DNA from: an uncultured Lachnospiraceae bacterium
GTDB lineage: Bacteria > Bacillota > Clostridia > Lachnospirales > Lachnospiraceae
Assembly (NCBI GenBank): GCA_905209865.1
Contig: CAJLUP010000033.1
Location: 1-16,478, forward strand
Reading direction: 5' to 3'
DNA: 16,478 nt
Shown here: one piece after another, positions 1 to 7,830 of the stretch
How the letters are laid out: each line of letters opens with the position of its first letter
Numbering within the stretch: position 1 is the stretch's first letter
Program-made: the position numbers and the translations under genes
The notes under the pieces: generated by a model
Database searches by the model: none
Told to the model about the DNA's origin: nothing
Seen by the model: only the letters and a program-made list of their open reading frames with translations

Positions 1-5
1 TCGAT

Positions 6-572
6 TCAACGGCAGCGATCCCACCGCCGAAAGCGCCCCCCAAGTTTTGCAGACGATTTTGCCGCATTGGCAATTCCGGTGGATGACTGCACCCCGTTAA
101 ATTTATTACTTACACGGGTTGTATCTTTTGTTGAGATTCCACTGTCTTTCATCACTTTTGTCACCCCCTGCGAAGGTGCTTTTGCATTAAATGCCGCAGC
201 GCTTTCCGTCGTTCCGACCAGCTGCGTCGTCCGATATTGACCATTTTGCACCCGCTTGATCGTATCCATCGTTCCCTTCGCACTCGGAGTATCTTTGCAC
301 TGAATCCGCTCAATGATCCGATTGCCCCGCTTCGTAACCAAATCTACCTGACGGGCGGTTGAAGAATTTGTCAATTTTGTTGTTGTGTCCGGTTTCAGCA
401 AATTCGAGAGATTCTTCTTATCAGAATACATCACCTCAAAAGCATTTCCCTTACCGCCGATCGGCGAATTTGCACCTGCTCTTCCTGACATTCTTACTGC
501 TACAGAATAGTCATACCCTTCCACCGCGCTGTTTGCCAGATTCCCTGCTGTTTTTTCTTTCTTTTCACTCAT
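6..572 (-). CDS. Possible PD-(D/E)xK nuclease-fold protein, frameshifted near its C-terminus and running off the window
   Basis: No named family recognised. The start at 572 has a strong AAGGAGG ribosome binding site. Residues 40-93 look like the core of a restriction-endonuclease-like fold: a helix with E46 (GNAFEVMY), then D77 in QVDLV, a glycine turn, and Q91-x-K93 in ERIQCKD. The D...QxK spacing resembles Mrr-type nucleases, but nuclease activity is inference only. The rest is polar and Ser/Thr/Lys-rich. The last residues (GGRFRRWDRCR) look like an out-of-frame read. Removing one G from the G6 tract (minus strand, 41-36) gives a continuation KLGGAFGGGIAAVES that stays open to the window edge and resembles a glycine-rich membrane segment. 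The gene is therefore probably longer and either frameshifted or misread at the homopolymer. It is co-directional with the 406-aa gene upstream, 160 bases away. Confidence 0.6.
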   Translation of the reverse strand: MSEKKEKTAGNLANSAVEGYDYSVAVRMSGRAGANSPIGGKGNAFEVMYSDKKNLSNLLKPDTTTKLTNSSTARQVDLVTKRGNRIIERIQCKDTPSAKGTMDTIKRVQNGQYRTTQLVGTTESAAAFNAKAPSQGVTKVMKDSGISTKDTTRVSNKFNGVQSSTGIANAAKSSAKLGGRFRRWDRCR

Positions 573-732
573 TTTTATCTTCCTCCTTTATTGTACTTCT
601 CCACATTTTTCATCCGATTCTTTTTTAATTCTTTTTCTCTACTAAAGCACCTCCTTCCTCGGCATCTCCTTTCGTACTGATCCGAAGTCATCCGCATACA
701 TACAATCCCTTCCCCTAAAGCATCCCTCCTTT

Positions 733-1953
733 TCACCAGATTTTGCTGTATAAAGATAGGGCAGTAATGCGGTCTTTTAATTCATCATCATAAGGTAAAA
801 TTGTTTTTATCTCATAGAAGTCTCCTGCCTTCCTTACTACCATGACCAGCTCCGGTTCTTCCTTTAACGGCGCGTCTATATGCAGAGGCATAAACCATGA
901 AATCGTCCCGCTTTTTCCTGAATAAGAAGCTTTGGCAAATGACCTGTCGCGGCGCTGCATTTTAATTCCCCGCTCAAGCGCATTCATGATCTGACCTGCG
1001 ATCTTATTATCGCTCTGACTTCTGATACTCTCCGGAAAACGATCCCGCCGTTCCTGTATAATATGAATAAGGCAATTTTGATTAATATCAAAATCTTCCT
1101 TGTTCGGGTTGAATACTTCTTCTTTCTCCTCAAAAAAACTGACAGGCTCAATCTGTATCATCGATTGTTCTCTTGTAAATCCATAGCTTAAATAATCCTG
1201 TTTGCTCTCAATCACACACTCCGCAATATACGTTTTATACTTTTCAAAATAACGGTACAGCACTAAAAAATCATTTCCAAATAAATCCATCATCCCGGTA
1301 TTCACGATTACCGATTTCGTTTTATTCGCTACAAAATATTCCGTCCTTTCAGCGCTGACAAGCTGCATTATCCTTGTGCCTATAATTTTTATATATCTGT
1401 CCAGTCCTTTCATCGACTTCCAGTTCGGAAACAGTAATCTGTCATATATCGCTTCTGTAACATTAGAAAGCGCTTCTTCATTTTTTATAAAAATCGGTTT
1501 TTCGTCACATATCTCACATCTGTCTTTTACTTCAGGTTCGATCTTACAAATACGATCCGCATGATCTTTCCTGTATCGGTTACAGAATTTCAATAAATTT
1601 GATCGAAGTTTTCGTTCAGAATGCGGAGTTCGCCTGCACATTCCATTTACTAAATAAGACGGAGTTCCGACATAATACCCTGAGAAATAATCAGACCATT
1701 TTAATAATGAAATCATCATCGGCTCATTTCTATTCGTCTTAATTCCTGTATCCAGCCATGCCAGACTGACGTCTTTCTCATTTTCAGATCTCCCTGACAA
1801 ATCCTTATCGAAAAAATATATATTTGACTCTTCCGATGAAATATTTTTTATGACCTGATCCATTTCAACATCCAGTCCCGTCACCCTGTATATTTCGTCT
1901 GTCACTATTTTTCCGTCTGTTACAATAAACTTTTCTTTAATCATGTGATCCAT
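733..1953 (-). CDS. DUF3825-like protein of unknown function
   Basis: A 406-aa soluble protein with no signal peptide or membrane segment. The start at 1953 is preferred over an ATG three codons later because AAGGAGG lies seven bases before it. The C-terminal half resembles DUF3825, a domain found in bacteria on its own or next to OST-HTH/LOTUS RNA-binding domains. Shared-looking features are an NTG motif at 218-220 followed by a hydrophobic strand, and a C-terminal block (about 353-406) with PLHID, a hydrophobic strand ELVMVV, an aromatic DFYEIKTIL strand and a terminal aromatic W406. Residues 124-149 carry C124, C136 and a C146-x-x-C149 pair, possibly a zinc site. The DUF3825 match is from memory and needs a profile search. 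The gene is divergent from the HTH-NB-ARC-TPR gene and shares its repeat-laden upstream region, so the two are probably regulated together. Confidence 0.65.
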   Translation of the reverse strand: MDHMIKEKFIVTDGKIVTDEIYRVTGLDVEMDQVIKNISSEESNIYFFDKDLSGRSENEKDVSLAWLDTGIKTNRNEPMMISLLKWSDYFSGYYVGTPSYLVNGMCRRTPHSERKLRSNLLKFCNRYRKDHADRICKIEPEVKDRCEICDEKPIFIKNEEALSNVTEAIYDRLLFPNWKSMKGLDRYIKIIGTRIMQLVSAERTEYFVANKTKSVIVNTGMMDLFGNDFLVLYRYFEKYKTYIAECVIESKQDYLSYGFTREQSMIQIEPVSFFEEKEEVFNPNKEDFDINQNCLIHIIQERRDRFPESIRSQSDNKIAGQIMNALERGIKMQRRDRSFAKASYSGKSGTISWFMPLHIDAPLKEEPELVMVVRKAGDFYEIKTILPYDDELKDRITALSLYSKIW

Positions 1954-2011
1954 AGTTATCCTCCTTACTTTGTGATATAATCATTACATAATAACTGCTG
2001 CCTGAACCTTT

Positions 2012-2040
2012 TTTGTATCAACTGCTTTCTTGTTTGTAAA
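2012..2040 (-). promoter_or_regulatory. Possible promoter of the DUF3825-like gene
   Basis: On the minus strand a TTTACA box (2040-2035) is followed after 17 bases by TACAAA (2017-2012), a fair sigma-70-type match about 60 bases upstream of the start codon at 1953. It lies on the gene side of the TGACA repeat array. The -10 match is only 4 of 6, so this is tentative. Confidence 0.3.
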
Positions 2041-2079
2041 CTTATCGTAGCACCCTTTTCCGTCATCATGAATAACTGC

Positions 2080-2146
2080 AATTTGACATCTTTTTGACAA
2101 GATCGTCCTTTGTCAAATGACAAAAAATTGACACCAAAATGACAAC
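2080..2146. promoter_or_regulatory. Array of 11-bp-phased TGACA direct repeats (probable operator)
   Basis: TGACA begins at 2084, 2095, 2118, 2129 and 2140. Steps are 11, 23, 11 and 11 bases. Each copy sits in an 11-base unit with an A/T-rich 5' part, and three units abut exactly over 2114-2146. An inverted copy, TGTCA at 2111-2115, forms with the 2118 copy a perfect 7-bp-arm palindrome (TTTGTCA-AA-TGACAAA, 2109-2124). Repeats spaced one helical turn apart usually mean cooperative binding of a regulator to one DNA face, as known for SARP-type activators. Several copies read TTGACA and could act as -35 boxes. The only nearby -10-like sequence (2151-2156, 17 bases after TTGACA at 2128) would put transcript starts at the ribosome binding site. 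Confidence 0.7.
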
Positions 2147-2170
2147 TTTCATTATTGATCGGAGGTAAAT

Positions 2171-4768
2171 ATGTTAAATTACGCTGTCATCATTCAATAT
2201 CTGACTGAAGAACTGAATATTCCAAACATAAGGATCGCCGAGTGGCTTAACCTCGATCCGTCAATTATCAGCAACATCAAAAATAATAAACGCGGAATGC
2301 AAAAAGACATTTCCTGTGATGTTTTTTACAAAGATGTCTTTCGCCAGTCCGATATCGGAACTGATTTTCAAAGTGTTCACAACCTTTACACATACGTTCT
2401 AAACACCGAAAACTCAAATGAAGTAATAGACACGGCATATTCTGACTATAAAGAACACAGATCACATGAAGCCGCAGAAACCTTTCTGCTCACTTTATTA
2501 AAAGAAGTCCGATATGAAAAAAATGCGGTTTCACCAAAATCCGCGTCAAAATCCGCTCGCCAGTCTTCTTCCAACGCCATTGCTTTTGAACCGTTTCATA
2601 ACCCGATACAAAACAATGCTTTCTTCGGACGGCAGGAGTTGTTTGAAAAAATACGTTCTGTTTTATGCCGTTTGGGAACTTGTATCATCTACGGAATCGG
2701 CGGTTTAGGGAAGTCCTACTGTTCTCTTAAATATGCCGCTGAATATGAAGATTCCTATACGCAAATCCAGCAGATCATTTTCACAGGCGACATAAAAAAC
2801 ACGATTTTAAAAATAAAATTTACAGGATTGGACGAATCTCATTTTTCTGAAGATGAAAAATTTGAAAAACGTCTTTCTCTTCTCGCTTCTTACGGTGAAG
2901 ATACTCTGCTCATCATCGACAATATGGATACTCACCCGAAGGATCGGGAAAACTATGAGAGATTAAAAAAATTACCGATACATATTCTCTTCACTTCACG
3001 GGAAACTGATCTTGATTCAGAAAAGTTTCTCTTACCGATTTATCCTCTTTCCAAACAAGAACAACTTCAATTATTTATGCACTACGGGCAGTTTACGATC
3101 GCCGAAGATGAATACAGCGACTATTTTAAAATATTCGATATGGTAGAAGGGCATACTCTTCTTTTAGAGCTGATCGCAAAAACGATGGCTGTCGAAACAT
3201 TAACACCCGAAGAAATGACGGATATTTTGTACAGTCCCGAATATGAAGATATAAGCAAAGTGTCGATTGAAAAAGATAATACTTATCAACAGGAAAAAAT
3301 GAATAACTTTATATCCAAACTTTTCGACACAAGCAATCTTACCGATATCCAAAAGGAAATATTGATGAACCTGTCTCTTACGTCAATAAACGGTATCAGA
3401 CAGCGTTTATTCAAACAATTTTTAGATTATAATAATTCGGATATCAACACTTTGATCCGACAAAGCTGGATCATACAAAGCAGACCCGGAGGCCCCGCTT
3501 CGTCGCAGATTCATCTGCACCCGGTTATTAAAGCCGCTGTAATAAATAATACGGAGCCTTCCATAGAAAAATGTTCTGTTTTTATCAATAAAATAATTGA
3601 ATTTATGAACACAGCTTCCGCAGATGTGATCGAAGACAGTATAGGAAACGATTTATGTGAAATTCTTGCAAATGCGCGCCTCATGTTCAAATATACTGAC
3701 GAACATCTCGAATTAATGTACAACATTGCCCTGATCTTATGGCGCAGTCTGATGTATCATGATTCGTATTCGTATTTGCAGAAAGGATTAAAATTATTAA
3801 ATCAAGACTCCTCAGCCGACATCGAATTGCACATATCTTACTACGAAACTTCCGGAAAACTTGCAGTCAGACTTGCCGATTATAAAGAAGCAATTTCTCA
3901 CTATCAATCTGCAATTACGATCATAGAAAAGTCAAACAAGGATTTTCCGAAAAAACTTGCCACATTATATGACAAATTAGGAGTCGTGATGCGAAAAGCA
4001 TCAAAATACGAACAGGCCTTGGATTATTTTACAAAAGCGCAAAATATTATCGATATCAACCATATCGAAGATCCGAAATTGACATCGGATATTTATAATG
4101 ATATGGGAGTGATCTATATCAACCTTGATATTTTCGATAAAGCTTTAGCAAATTATCAAAAGGCGCGTGAGATCCGAGAATCGGTTGAACAGCCGGACCT
4201 TGAACAGATTGCCTATTCTTATCACAATATCGGAACGGTGTATCAACGACAGAAAAAATACGCAGATGCCATCACATGGCACAAAAAGGCATTAGAGATC
4301 CGTCAGGAAATATACCCTGATAACGAACCGATCATCGCCGCATCGTTAACGATGATCGGCAATGACTATACCCAGGCAGCAAGAACCGACTCCTCTTATC
4401 ATTTCAGCGATGCTTTTGAATATTTTTCAAAAGGTTTGGAAATCCGAAAACTCACATTAGGAGAAACCCATCCTGACACAGCATGGTCTTACCAAAGTAT
4501 TGGATTATGGCATTTTTATCAAGGCGAATATGAAAAGGCGATCGAGAACTACCAAAACTGTCTCAACATCCGAAAAATGATCCTCCAGCCTTCACACGCC
4601 TACACTGCCGAAATCTTATACTTATTAGGAGAAGCATATTTAAAGATCCATCAAATCCAATCTGCAAAAGAACATCTTTTACTTGCAGAGAAGATTCAAT
4701 CGGATCTTCATAAAGTAAAGGCGCTCGAAAAAACACAACAACTGCTAAATGAATGCAGTCTTTCATGA
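2171..4768 (+). CDS. HTH-NB-ARC-TPR protein (bacterial NLR/STAND ATPase)
   Basis: An 865-aa multidomain signal-transduction ATPase. Residues 5-45 form a Cro/XRE-like helix-turn-helix (IRIAEWLNLDPSIISNIKN). Residues 145-160 carry the FFGRQEL entry motif typical of STAND proteins. Walker A is GIGGLGKS (175-182) and Walker B is TLLIIDNMD (245-253). A sensor-like FTSRE follows at 274-278, the GHTLLLELIA helix at 327-336, and an LHP motif at 449-451 in the winged-helix region. From about 555 to 855 there are repeated TPRs of kinesin-light-chain type (A-Y-x-A...Y-x-K-A-L-x-I-R). In this family TPRs sense a ligand and nucleotide exchange drives oligomerisation. The N-terminal DNA-binding domain, rather than a nuclease or TIR, suggests a transcription-factor output, as in AfsR-like regulators. 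GGAGG at 2161-2165 supports the start. The upstream TGACA array is a likely binding site. Confidence 0.88.
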   Translation: MLNYAVIIQYLTEELNIPNIRIAEWLNLDPSIISNIKNNKRGMQKDISCDVFYKDVFRQSDIGTDFQSVHNLYTYVLNTENSNEVIDTAYSDYKEHRSHEAAETFLLTLLKEVRYEKNAVSPKSASKSARQSSSNAIAFEPFHNPIQNNAFFGRQELFEKIRSVLCRLGTCIIYGIGGLGKSYCSLKYAAEYEDSYTQIQQIIFTGDIKNTILKIKFTGLDESHFSEDEKFEKRLSLLASYGEDTLLIIDNMDTHPKDRENYERLKKLPIHILFTSRETDLDSEKFLLPIYPLSKQEQLQLFMHYGQFTIAEDEYSDYFKIFDMVEGHTLLLELIAKTMAVETLTPEEMTDILYSPEYEDISKVSIEKDNTYQQEKMNNFISKLFDTSNLTDIQKEILMNLSLTSINGIRQRLFKQFLDYNNSDINTLIRQSWIIQSRPGGPASSQIHLHPVIKAAVINNTEPSIEKCSVFINKIIEFMNTASADVIEDSIGNDLCEILANARLMFKYTDEHLELMYNIALILWRSLMYHDSYSYLQKGLKLLNQDSSADIELHISYYETSGKLAVRLADYKEAISHYQSAITIIEKSNKDFPKKLATLYDKLGVVMRKASKYEQALDYFTKAQNIIDINHIEDPKLTSDIYNDMGVIYINLDIFDKALANYQKAREIRESVEQPDLEQIAYSYHNIGTVYQRQKKYADAITWHKKALEIRQEIYPDNEPIIAASLTMIGNDYTQAARTDSSYHFSDAFEYFSKGLEIRKLTLGETHPDTAWSYQSIGLWHFYQGEYEKAIENYQNCLNIRKMILQPSHAYTAEILYLLGEAYLKIHQIQSAKEHLLLAEKIQSDLHKVKALEKTQQLLNECSLS

Positions 4769-4775
4769 ACAATCA

Positions 4776-4862
4776 CCGGAAGTGACAAAAGGCACATTCC
4801 GGGATTGTAAGCGGTCGCCAAGGTCTCGGGCAAGCCCGGACTTTGGCTCGCCGCAAGGCGCA
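4776..4862. repeat. GC-rich structured intergenic element
   Basis: Three potential hairpins lie in a row between the NLR stop codon and the terminator. The first is CCGGAAGTG (4776-4784) with CACATTCCGG (4793-4802), with one bulge. The second is a long imperfect stem with GCGG at 4811-4814 against CCGC at 4851-4854 and its apex GGGC-AA-GCCC near 4828-4835. Nested in the 3' part is CGCC-GCAA-GGCG (4849-4860), with a GNRA-type loop. The GC content is well above the flanks. It could be a dispersed palindromic repeat or a structured 3' UTR; copy number elsewhere cannot be seen here. Confidence 0.4.
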
Positions 4863-4870
4863 CTGCAAAT

Positions 4871-4900
4871 AAGAGACGCCGCAAACACGCGGCGTCTCTT
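4871..4900. terminator. Bidirectional intrinsic terminator between convergent genes
   Basis: A perfect 12-bp stem, AAGAGACGCCGC (4871-4882) and GCGGCGTCTCTT (4889-4900), with a six-base loop. T-rich sequence follows on the + strand (ATTTCCTCTT), and the minus strand reads TTATTTGC after the stem. It sits between the end of the NLR gene and the end of the convergent zinc-ribbon operon and can serve both. Confidence 0.85.
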
Positions 4901-4942
4901 ATTTCCTCTTCCCATATATCCTTGTCAGAATTTCATATCTTT

Positions 4943-6043
4943 TTACTTAGATTCCAAAATACCGTCAAATCCGCTTCCGGTCACGCTTACCTGTCCGTTT
5001 TCAAAAGTAGCGATTCCATATATTTCTTTTGTAACGCTGTCTATAATCGAAAGACCTCCGTCTCCCTGCGTATACAATCTTCCATCTATCACCAGGCCGT
5101 TATTATATTCTACCCGGACTGCCGCAATATCAGATCCTGTCGGAACATATTCTGTGCTTGCCTCTGCCATTTGATCGTACACGATCATCGTAGTCGTATC
5201 ATTTTCATAAGTACCTTCGATTTCCAGATCCGGCGTATATGTCCCGCTGATCCTGCGATAATTTCCCCAGCCTCCGCCTGCACCTGAAGTTACACTTAAC
5301 AATCCGTTCTCATTTTTATAGAATGTATAATATTGCCCTTCTAAATAATCTCCGAATGTGCCGCATTCTGATTCTTTCTCAAAAATCTGTCCGCTGGACG
5401 TATAGATAACATAGGACCATTCATATCCAATGGACGCAATCACAAGCCTGTCTCCCGAATCATCGTCTTTGTATGTGCCTGCCCATCCCATTGTGACGGG
5501 ATCTGTCAATACGCCTTCCCATTTACTGTTATCTTTTTGCTCCTTTTTTTCTTCTTGTCCGGAATCTTTTTTCGCCTCCCCGACAGTTTCTTTTCCATGT
5601 TTTATCTTTTCTTCTGTCGCCGGTTTCGATTCTTTTTCAGCGGCATCCTCTTTAACCTCTTTATACGTTGAATCCTGTGCTGTTTCTTTTGAATCGGAAC
5701 CGCCAAATATTTTTACCGCTGCAATAATTCCAATGATTACGACTGCTGCCATCACGATAACTCCGATCACTGCCGCTGTTTTTTTCTTTTTCAGTGCAGA
5801 TTTTATCTGCTGCTCTTCTTCCTGCCGCTCTGACTGTACCGGCTGCTTTGGCTGTTCGCTCTTCCGTTCCGACTGCGCCGACTGTTTTGGCTGTTCTTCC
5901 TGCTGTTCTGACCGCTCAGACTGTTTTGGCTGTTCTTCCTGCTGTTGTGCCCGTGCAGACTGCTCAGGCTGTACAGACGCTCCGCAATGCGGACAGAACT
6001 TATTCTTATCTCCTATTTCTTTTCCACAATTTTCACAAAACAT
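4943..6043 (-). CDS. Membrane-anchored zinc-ribbon protein with Gln/Glu-rich repeats
   Basis: A 366-aa protein beginning with a zinc ribbon (C3-x-x-C6 ... C17-x-x-C20, MFCENCGKEI...CPHCGA). Residues about 30-80 are a low-complexity stretch of roughly 13-residue units built on EEQPKQS. Four lysines and a single hydrophobic helix (about 89-111) follow. The cytoplasmic ribbon plus one helix gives a type II topology, with the remaining 250 residues outside. These begin with a Lys/Glu-rich stalk (about 115-175) and then a glycine- and Tyr-rich beta-like domain (GTYKDDDSGDRLVIAS, GTYTPDLEIEGTYEND). The function is unknown; the exported domain may be a lipocalin-like or sensor fold, but this is a guess. 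It is the last gene of the zinc-ribbon run, 31 bases after the preceding one, and is closed by the terminator at 4871-4900. Confidence 0.8.
   Translation of the reverse strand: MFCENCGKEIGDKNKFCPHCGASVQPEQSARAQQQEEQPKQSERSEQQEEQPKQSAQSERKSEQPKQPVQSERQEEEQQIKSALKKKKTAAVIGVIVMAAVVIIGIIAAVKIFGGSDSKETAQDSTYKEVKEDAAEKESKPATEEKIKHGKETVGEAKKDSGQEEKKEQKDNSKWEGVLTDPVTMGWAGTYKDDDSGDRLVIASIGYEWSYVIYTSSGQIFEKESECGTFGDYLEGQYYTFYKNENGLLSVTSGAGGGWGNYRRISGTYTPDLEIEGTYENDTTTMIVYDQMAEASTEYVPTGSDIAAVRVEYNNGLVIDGRLYTQGDGGLSIIDSVTKEIYGIATFENGQVSVTGSGFDGILESK
5880..5946. repeat. 39-bp period tandem repeat inside the zinc-ribbon gene
   Basis: The 28-base blocks 5880-5907 and 5919-5946 are identical and offset by 39 bases. 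They encode 13-residue units around EEQPKQS. A more diverged third unit (SEQPKQPVQS) lies just before them on the plus strand. The near-identical DNA points to recent slippage duplication. Confidence 0.7.
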
Positions 6044-6074
6044 TTTTTAACATCCCCTGTCTTATTCTATCCTC

Positions 6075-6602
6075 TTAATATAACGACGCTGTTCCTTCAT
6101 AGCCGTCATATTCCAAAATCAAAGTTGCCCCTTTTACATCACACTCCGCAAAACTCAAACCGTAAAATTCAAGAATATTTCCTTCAAAATTTTCTATCGC
6201 AAAATCCCAGTCAAGATCCTCCTCTGTAATCACAAACTCGATATCTACCCTTTCACCGTTACGCAAGATATCATTCCCAAGCAAATCTTCTTCCCAGTCA
6301 TCCACCTCAGGCTCTGAAGCATAAAGAGCATAAATATCAAAACCGGTATTATTAATTACATGCACATTGTATCTTAATATTTCATCCTTTGAACTGCACT
6401 TAAAAATACCGATTGCCACAATAATAACTAAAGCAATGATTGCAATAACCGCTCCTTTTTTCTTTTTCCCTGTTCCCTTGTCTTTGAAATCCGAAGGGGC
6501 GGTCTGAACTGACTCTGCTTTATCTGTTTTATTTTCTGCTCCGCAATACGGACAAAACTTATCAACCTCTTTTATTTCTTTCCCACACTTCTCACAAAAC
6601 AT
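6075..6602 (-). CDS. Small zinc-ribbon membrane protein
   Basis: A 175-aa protein with the same head as its neighbours: a zinc ribbon (C3, C6, C17, C20; MFCEKCGKEI...CPYCGA), a polar linker, KKKK at 46-49 and one membrane helix (about 50-67, GAVIAIIALVIIVAIGIF). The outer domain is about 105 residues, acidic and rich in aromatic and hydrophobic beta-type stretches (YNVHVINNTGFDIYALYASE). That phrase resembles proteins describing a flexible vascular-type or chaperone-like beta domain, but I cannot name a family. AGGAGG upstream of the ATG at 6602 supports the start. It lies 37 bases from the DUF2085 gene and 31 bases from the 366-aa gene, in the same direction, so it is probably co-transcribed with them. 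Confidence 0.8.
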   Translation of the reverse strand: MFCEKCGKEIKEVDKFCPYCGAENKTDKAESVQTAPSDFKDKGTGKKKKGAVIAIIALVIIVAIGIFKCSSKDEILRYNVHVINNTGFDIYALYASEPEVDDWEEDLLGNDILRNGERVDIEFVITEEDLDWDFAIENFEGNILEFYGLSFAECDVKGATLILEYDGYEGTASLY

Positions 6603-6639
6603 GGCTATTTCCTCCTACGTTCCATTTTAATATATCCGA

Positions 6640-6984
6640 TTACATAAAACATCTCATATATTTCATAATAATATTCCCAAACGCATATCCGCACAGAAGA
6701 CCGGTTATTAATCTGCGTATATTATTTGACTCGTAATGAAATTTATATTGTACGAACCAATCTGCAAACATGATTAAAAAGAACAAAACTGCTGTTACGT
6801 TTGAAATCTCTCCGACCTTGAACAGGAAGATACCTAACACTTCTCCTATAAACACTCCTGTGCATCTTGCGCATACCGGAAATTGTTTTCCATGAAAGAA
6901 AAAGCTTCGTTCCGGTAACTGATGACATCCCGTCGCTCTTCCCGCCATCATAAGTCTCTTATATATTCTTCTTTTATCCATCAT
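6640..6984 (-). CDS. DUF2085 family membrane protein
   Basis: A small membrane protein with the DUF2085 signature: GCHQLPERSFFFHGKQFPVC followed by ARCTGVFIGE, i.e. a CH pair and a CxxC motif placed at the start of a membrane helix. Two or three hydrophobic segments follow. The family's function is unknown; the conserved Cys/His residues suggest metal or redox chemistry at the membrane. I place the start at the ATG at 6984, four bases after the stop of the upstream gene (TGA at 6991-6989), which fits translational coupling. A longer version starting at TTG (6999) would overlap that gene by 11 bases. It sits inside the zinc-ribbon run although it lacks the N-terminal ribbon, so it may be a functional partner. 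Confidence 0.82.
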   Translation of the reverse strand: MMDKRRIYKRLMMAGRATGCHQLPERSFFFHGKQFPVCARCTGVFIGEVLGIFLFKVGEISNVTAVLFFLIMFADWFVQYKFHYESNNIRRLITGLLCGYAFGNIIMKYMRCFM

Positions 6985-6988
6985 TGTC

Positions 6989-7816
6989 TCACTCTGCAAA
7001 ATATCCTAAGATCGGAAAAACAAAAACCAGTGTTCCTGCTAAAGAAATCATGGAATATTTTATACAACTCCAAATTTCCTGTTTCTTTTCTACTTCTAAA
7101 ATATCCCAAACACTATACCCTAACTGTTTATCCATATCCTCACATAACTGATAGTAAAAATATAACGGCACCGAAACTCCCACTATAACAGCGATCAAAA
7201 CAACAATGATCGTTCTTAAAAATCCATGTACTAATTCATCCAGTACCGGATAGAGTAAAAGAGAAGCAATCGAACCATAGCAGAGACAATTTACTATCAT
7301 TTTATTCATAAACGAACATAACATTTCAACGGCGTCATGCTGTGCTAAATGCTGTTTTCCGCAATTTTTACATCCCCACCAGGTGATAGATCTGCTCTTT
7401 ACTTTAGAGCCTGTAAGGGGTGCTCCGCACAATAATCCAAACGGGCCAAGCAGACACATTCCACAGCATCCACGTCCCATACTGTAACCTTTTGTTTTAA
7501 CTTCTGTCTCGCTCTTAACAACCGGAAATGTATCCTCACTGTTACAATACGGACATGTGGAATCTTTTGGTATATTCGGTTCCTTATGAATCTCTTTATC
7601 AATCATGCCGTAAATATGTATCCCCGCTTCTTTCACATATTTGATCAGGCCCTTAAAAAATTCGGTAAGCGAATCCCAAAGAGATCCATCCGTATCACTC
7701 TTCTGAAATGAATTTGCATTTTGTTCCGATTGCTTCTCATTGACCGAAGCACCGCAGCTCGGACAATATTGAGAATCCGGATTCAGCTCTTTTCCGCATT
7801 TTCTGCAATATTTCAT
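6989..7816 (-). CDS. Double zinc-ribbon membrane protein
   Basis: A 275-aa protein. Zinc ribbon one is at C4, C7, C18, C21 (MKYCRKCGKEL...CPSCGA). A second zinc-binding module spans about 88-152, with CPYC at 88-91 and CKNC at 149-152. Between these pairs is a Gly/Cys-rich hydrophobic loop (GRGCCGMCLLGPFGLLCGAPLTG) that may dip into the membrane. Three further hydrophobic helices lie at about 173-190, 198-221 and 252-272. GGGAGG precedes the ATG at 7816. It lies 14 bases from the upstream zinc-ribbon gene and its stop codon abuts the DUF2085 start, so this is clearly an operon. The middle module resembles the LITAF-like arrangement of two CxxC knuckles around a hydrophobic segment, though I am not sure it belongs to that family. 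Confidence 0.8.
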   Translation of the reverse strand: MKYCRKCGKELNPDSQYCPSCGASVNEKQSEQNANSFQKSDTDGSLWDSLTEFFKGLIKYVKEAGIHIYGMIDKEIHKEPNIPKDSTCPYCNSEDTFPVVKSETEVKTKGYSMGRGCCGMCLLGPFGLLCGAPLTGSKVKSRSITWWGCKNCGKQHLAQHDAVEMLCSFMNKMIVNCLCYGSIASLLLYPVLDELVHGFLRTIIVVLIAVIVGVSVPLYFYYQLCEDMDKQLGYSVWDILEVEKKQEIWSCIKYSMISLAGTLVFVFPILGYFAE

Positions 7817-7830
7817 CTAAGCGCCTCCCT

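Noticed and set aside
2080..2146. Replication iterons
   Set aside because: The direct repeats lie between divergent genes, with no replication initiator gene nearby; an operator is simpler.
4749..5287. Plus-strand open frames across the terminator and the end of the zinc-ribbon gene
   Set aside because: They cross a strong bidirectional terminator and are antisense to a real gene.
5430..6050. Long plus-strand open frame (206 codons) opposite the 366-aa zinc-ribbon gene
   Set aside because: It is the antisense of the Gln/Glu-rich repeats and Lys/Glu-rich stalk, giving a Ser/Cys/Phe-rich product with no ribosome binding site; the zinc ribbon on the other strand is clearly real.
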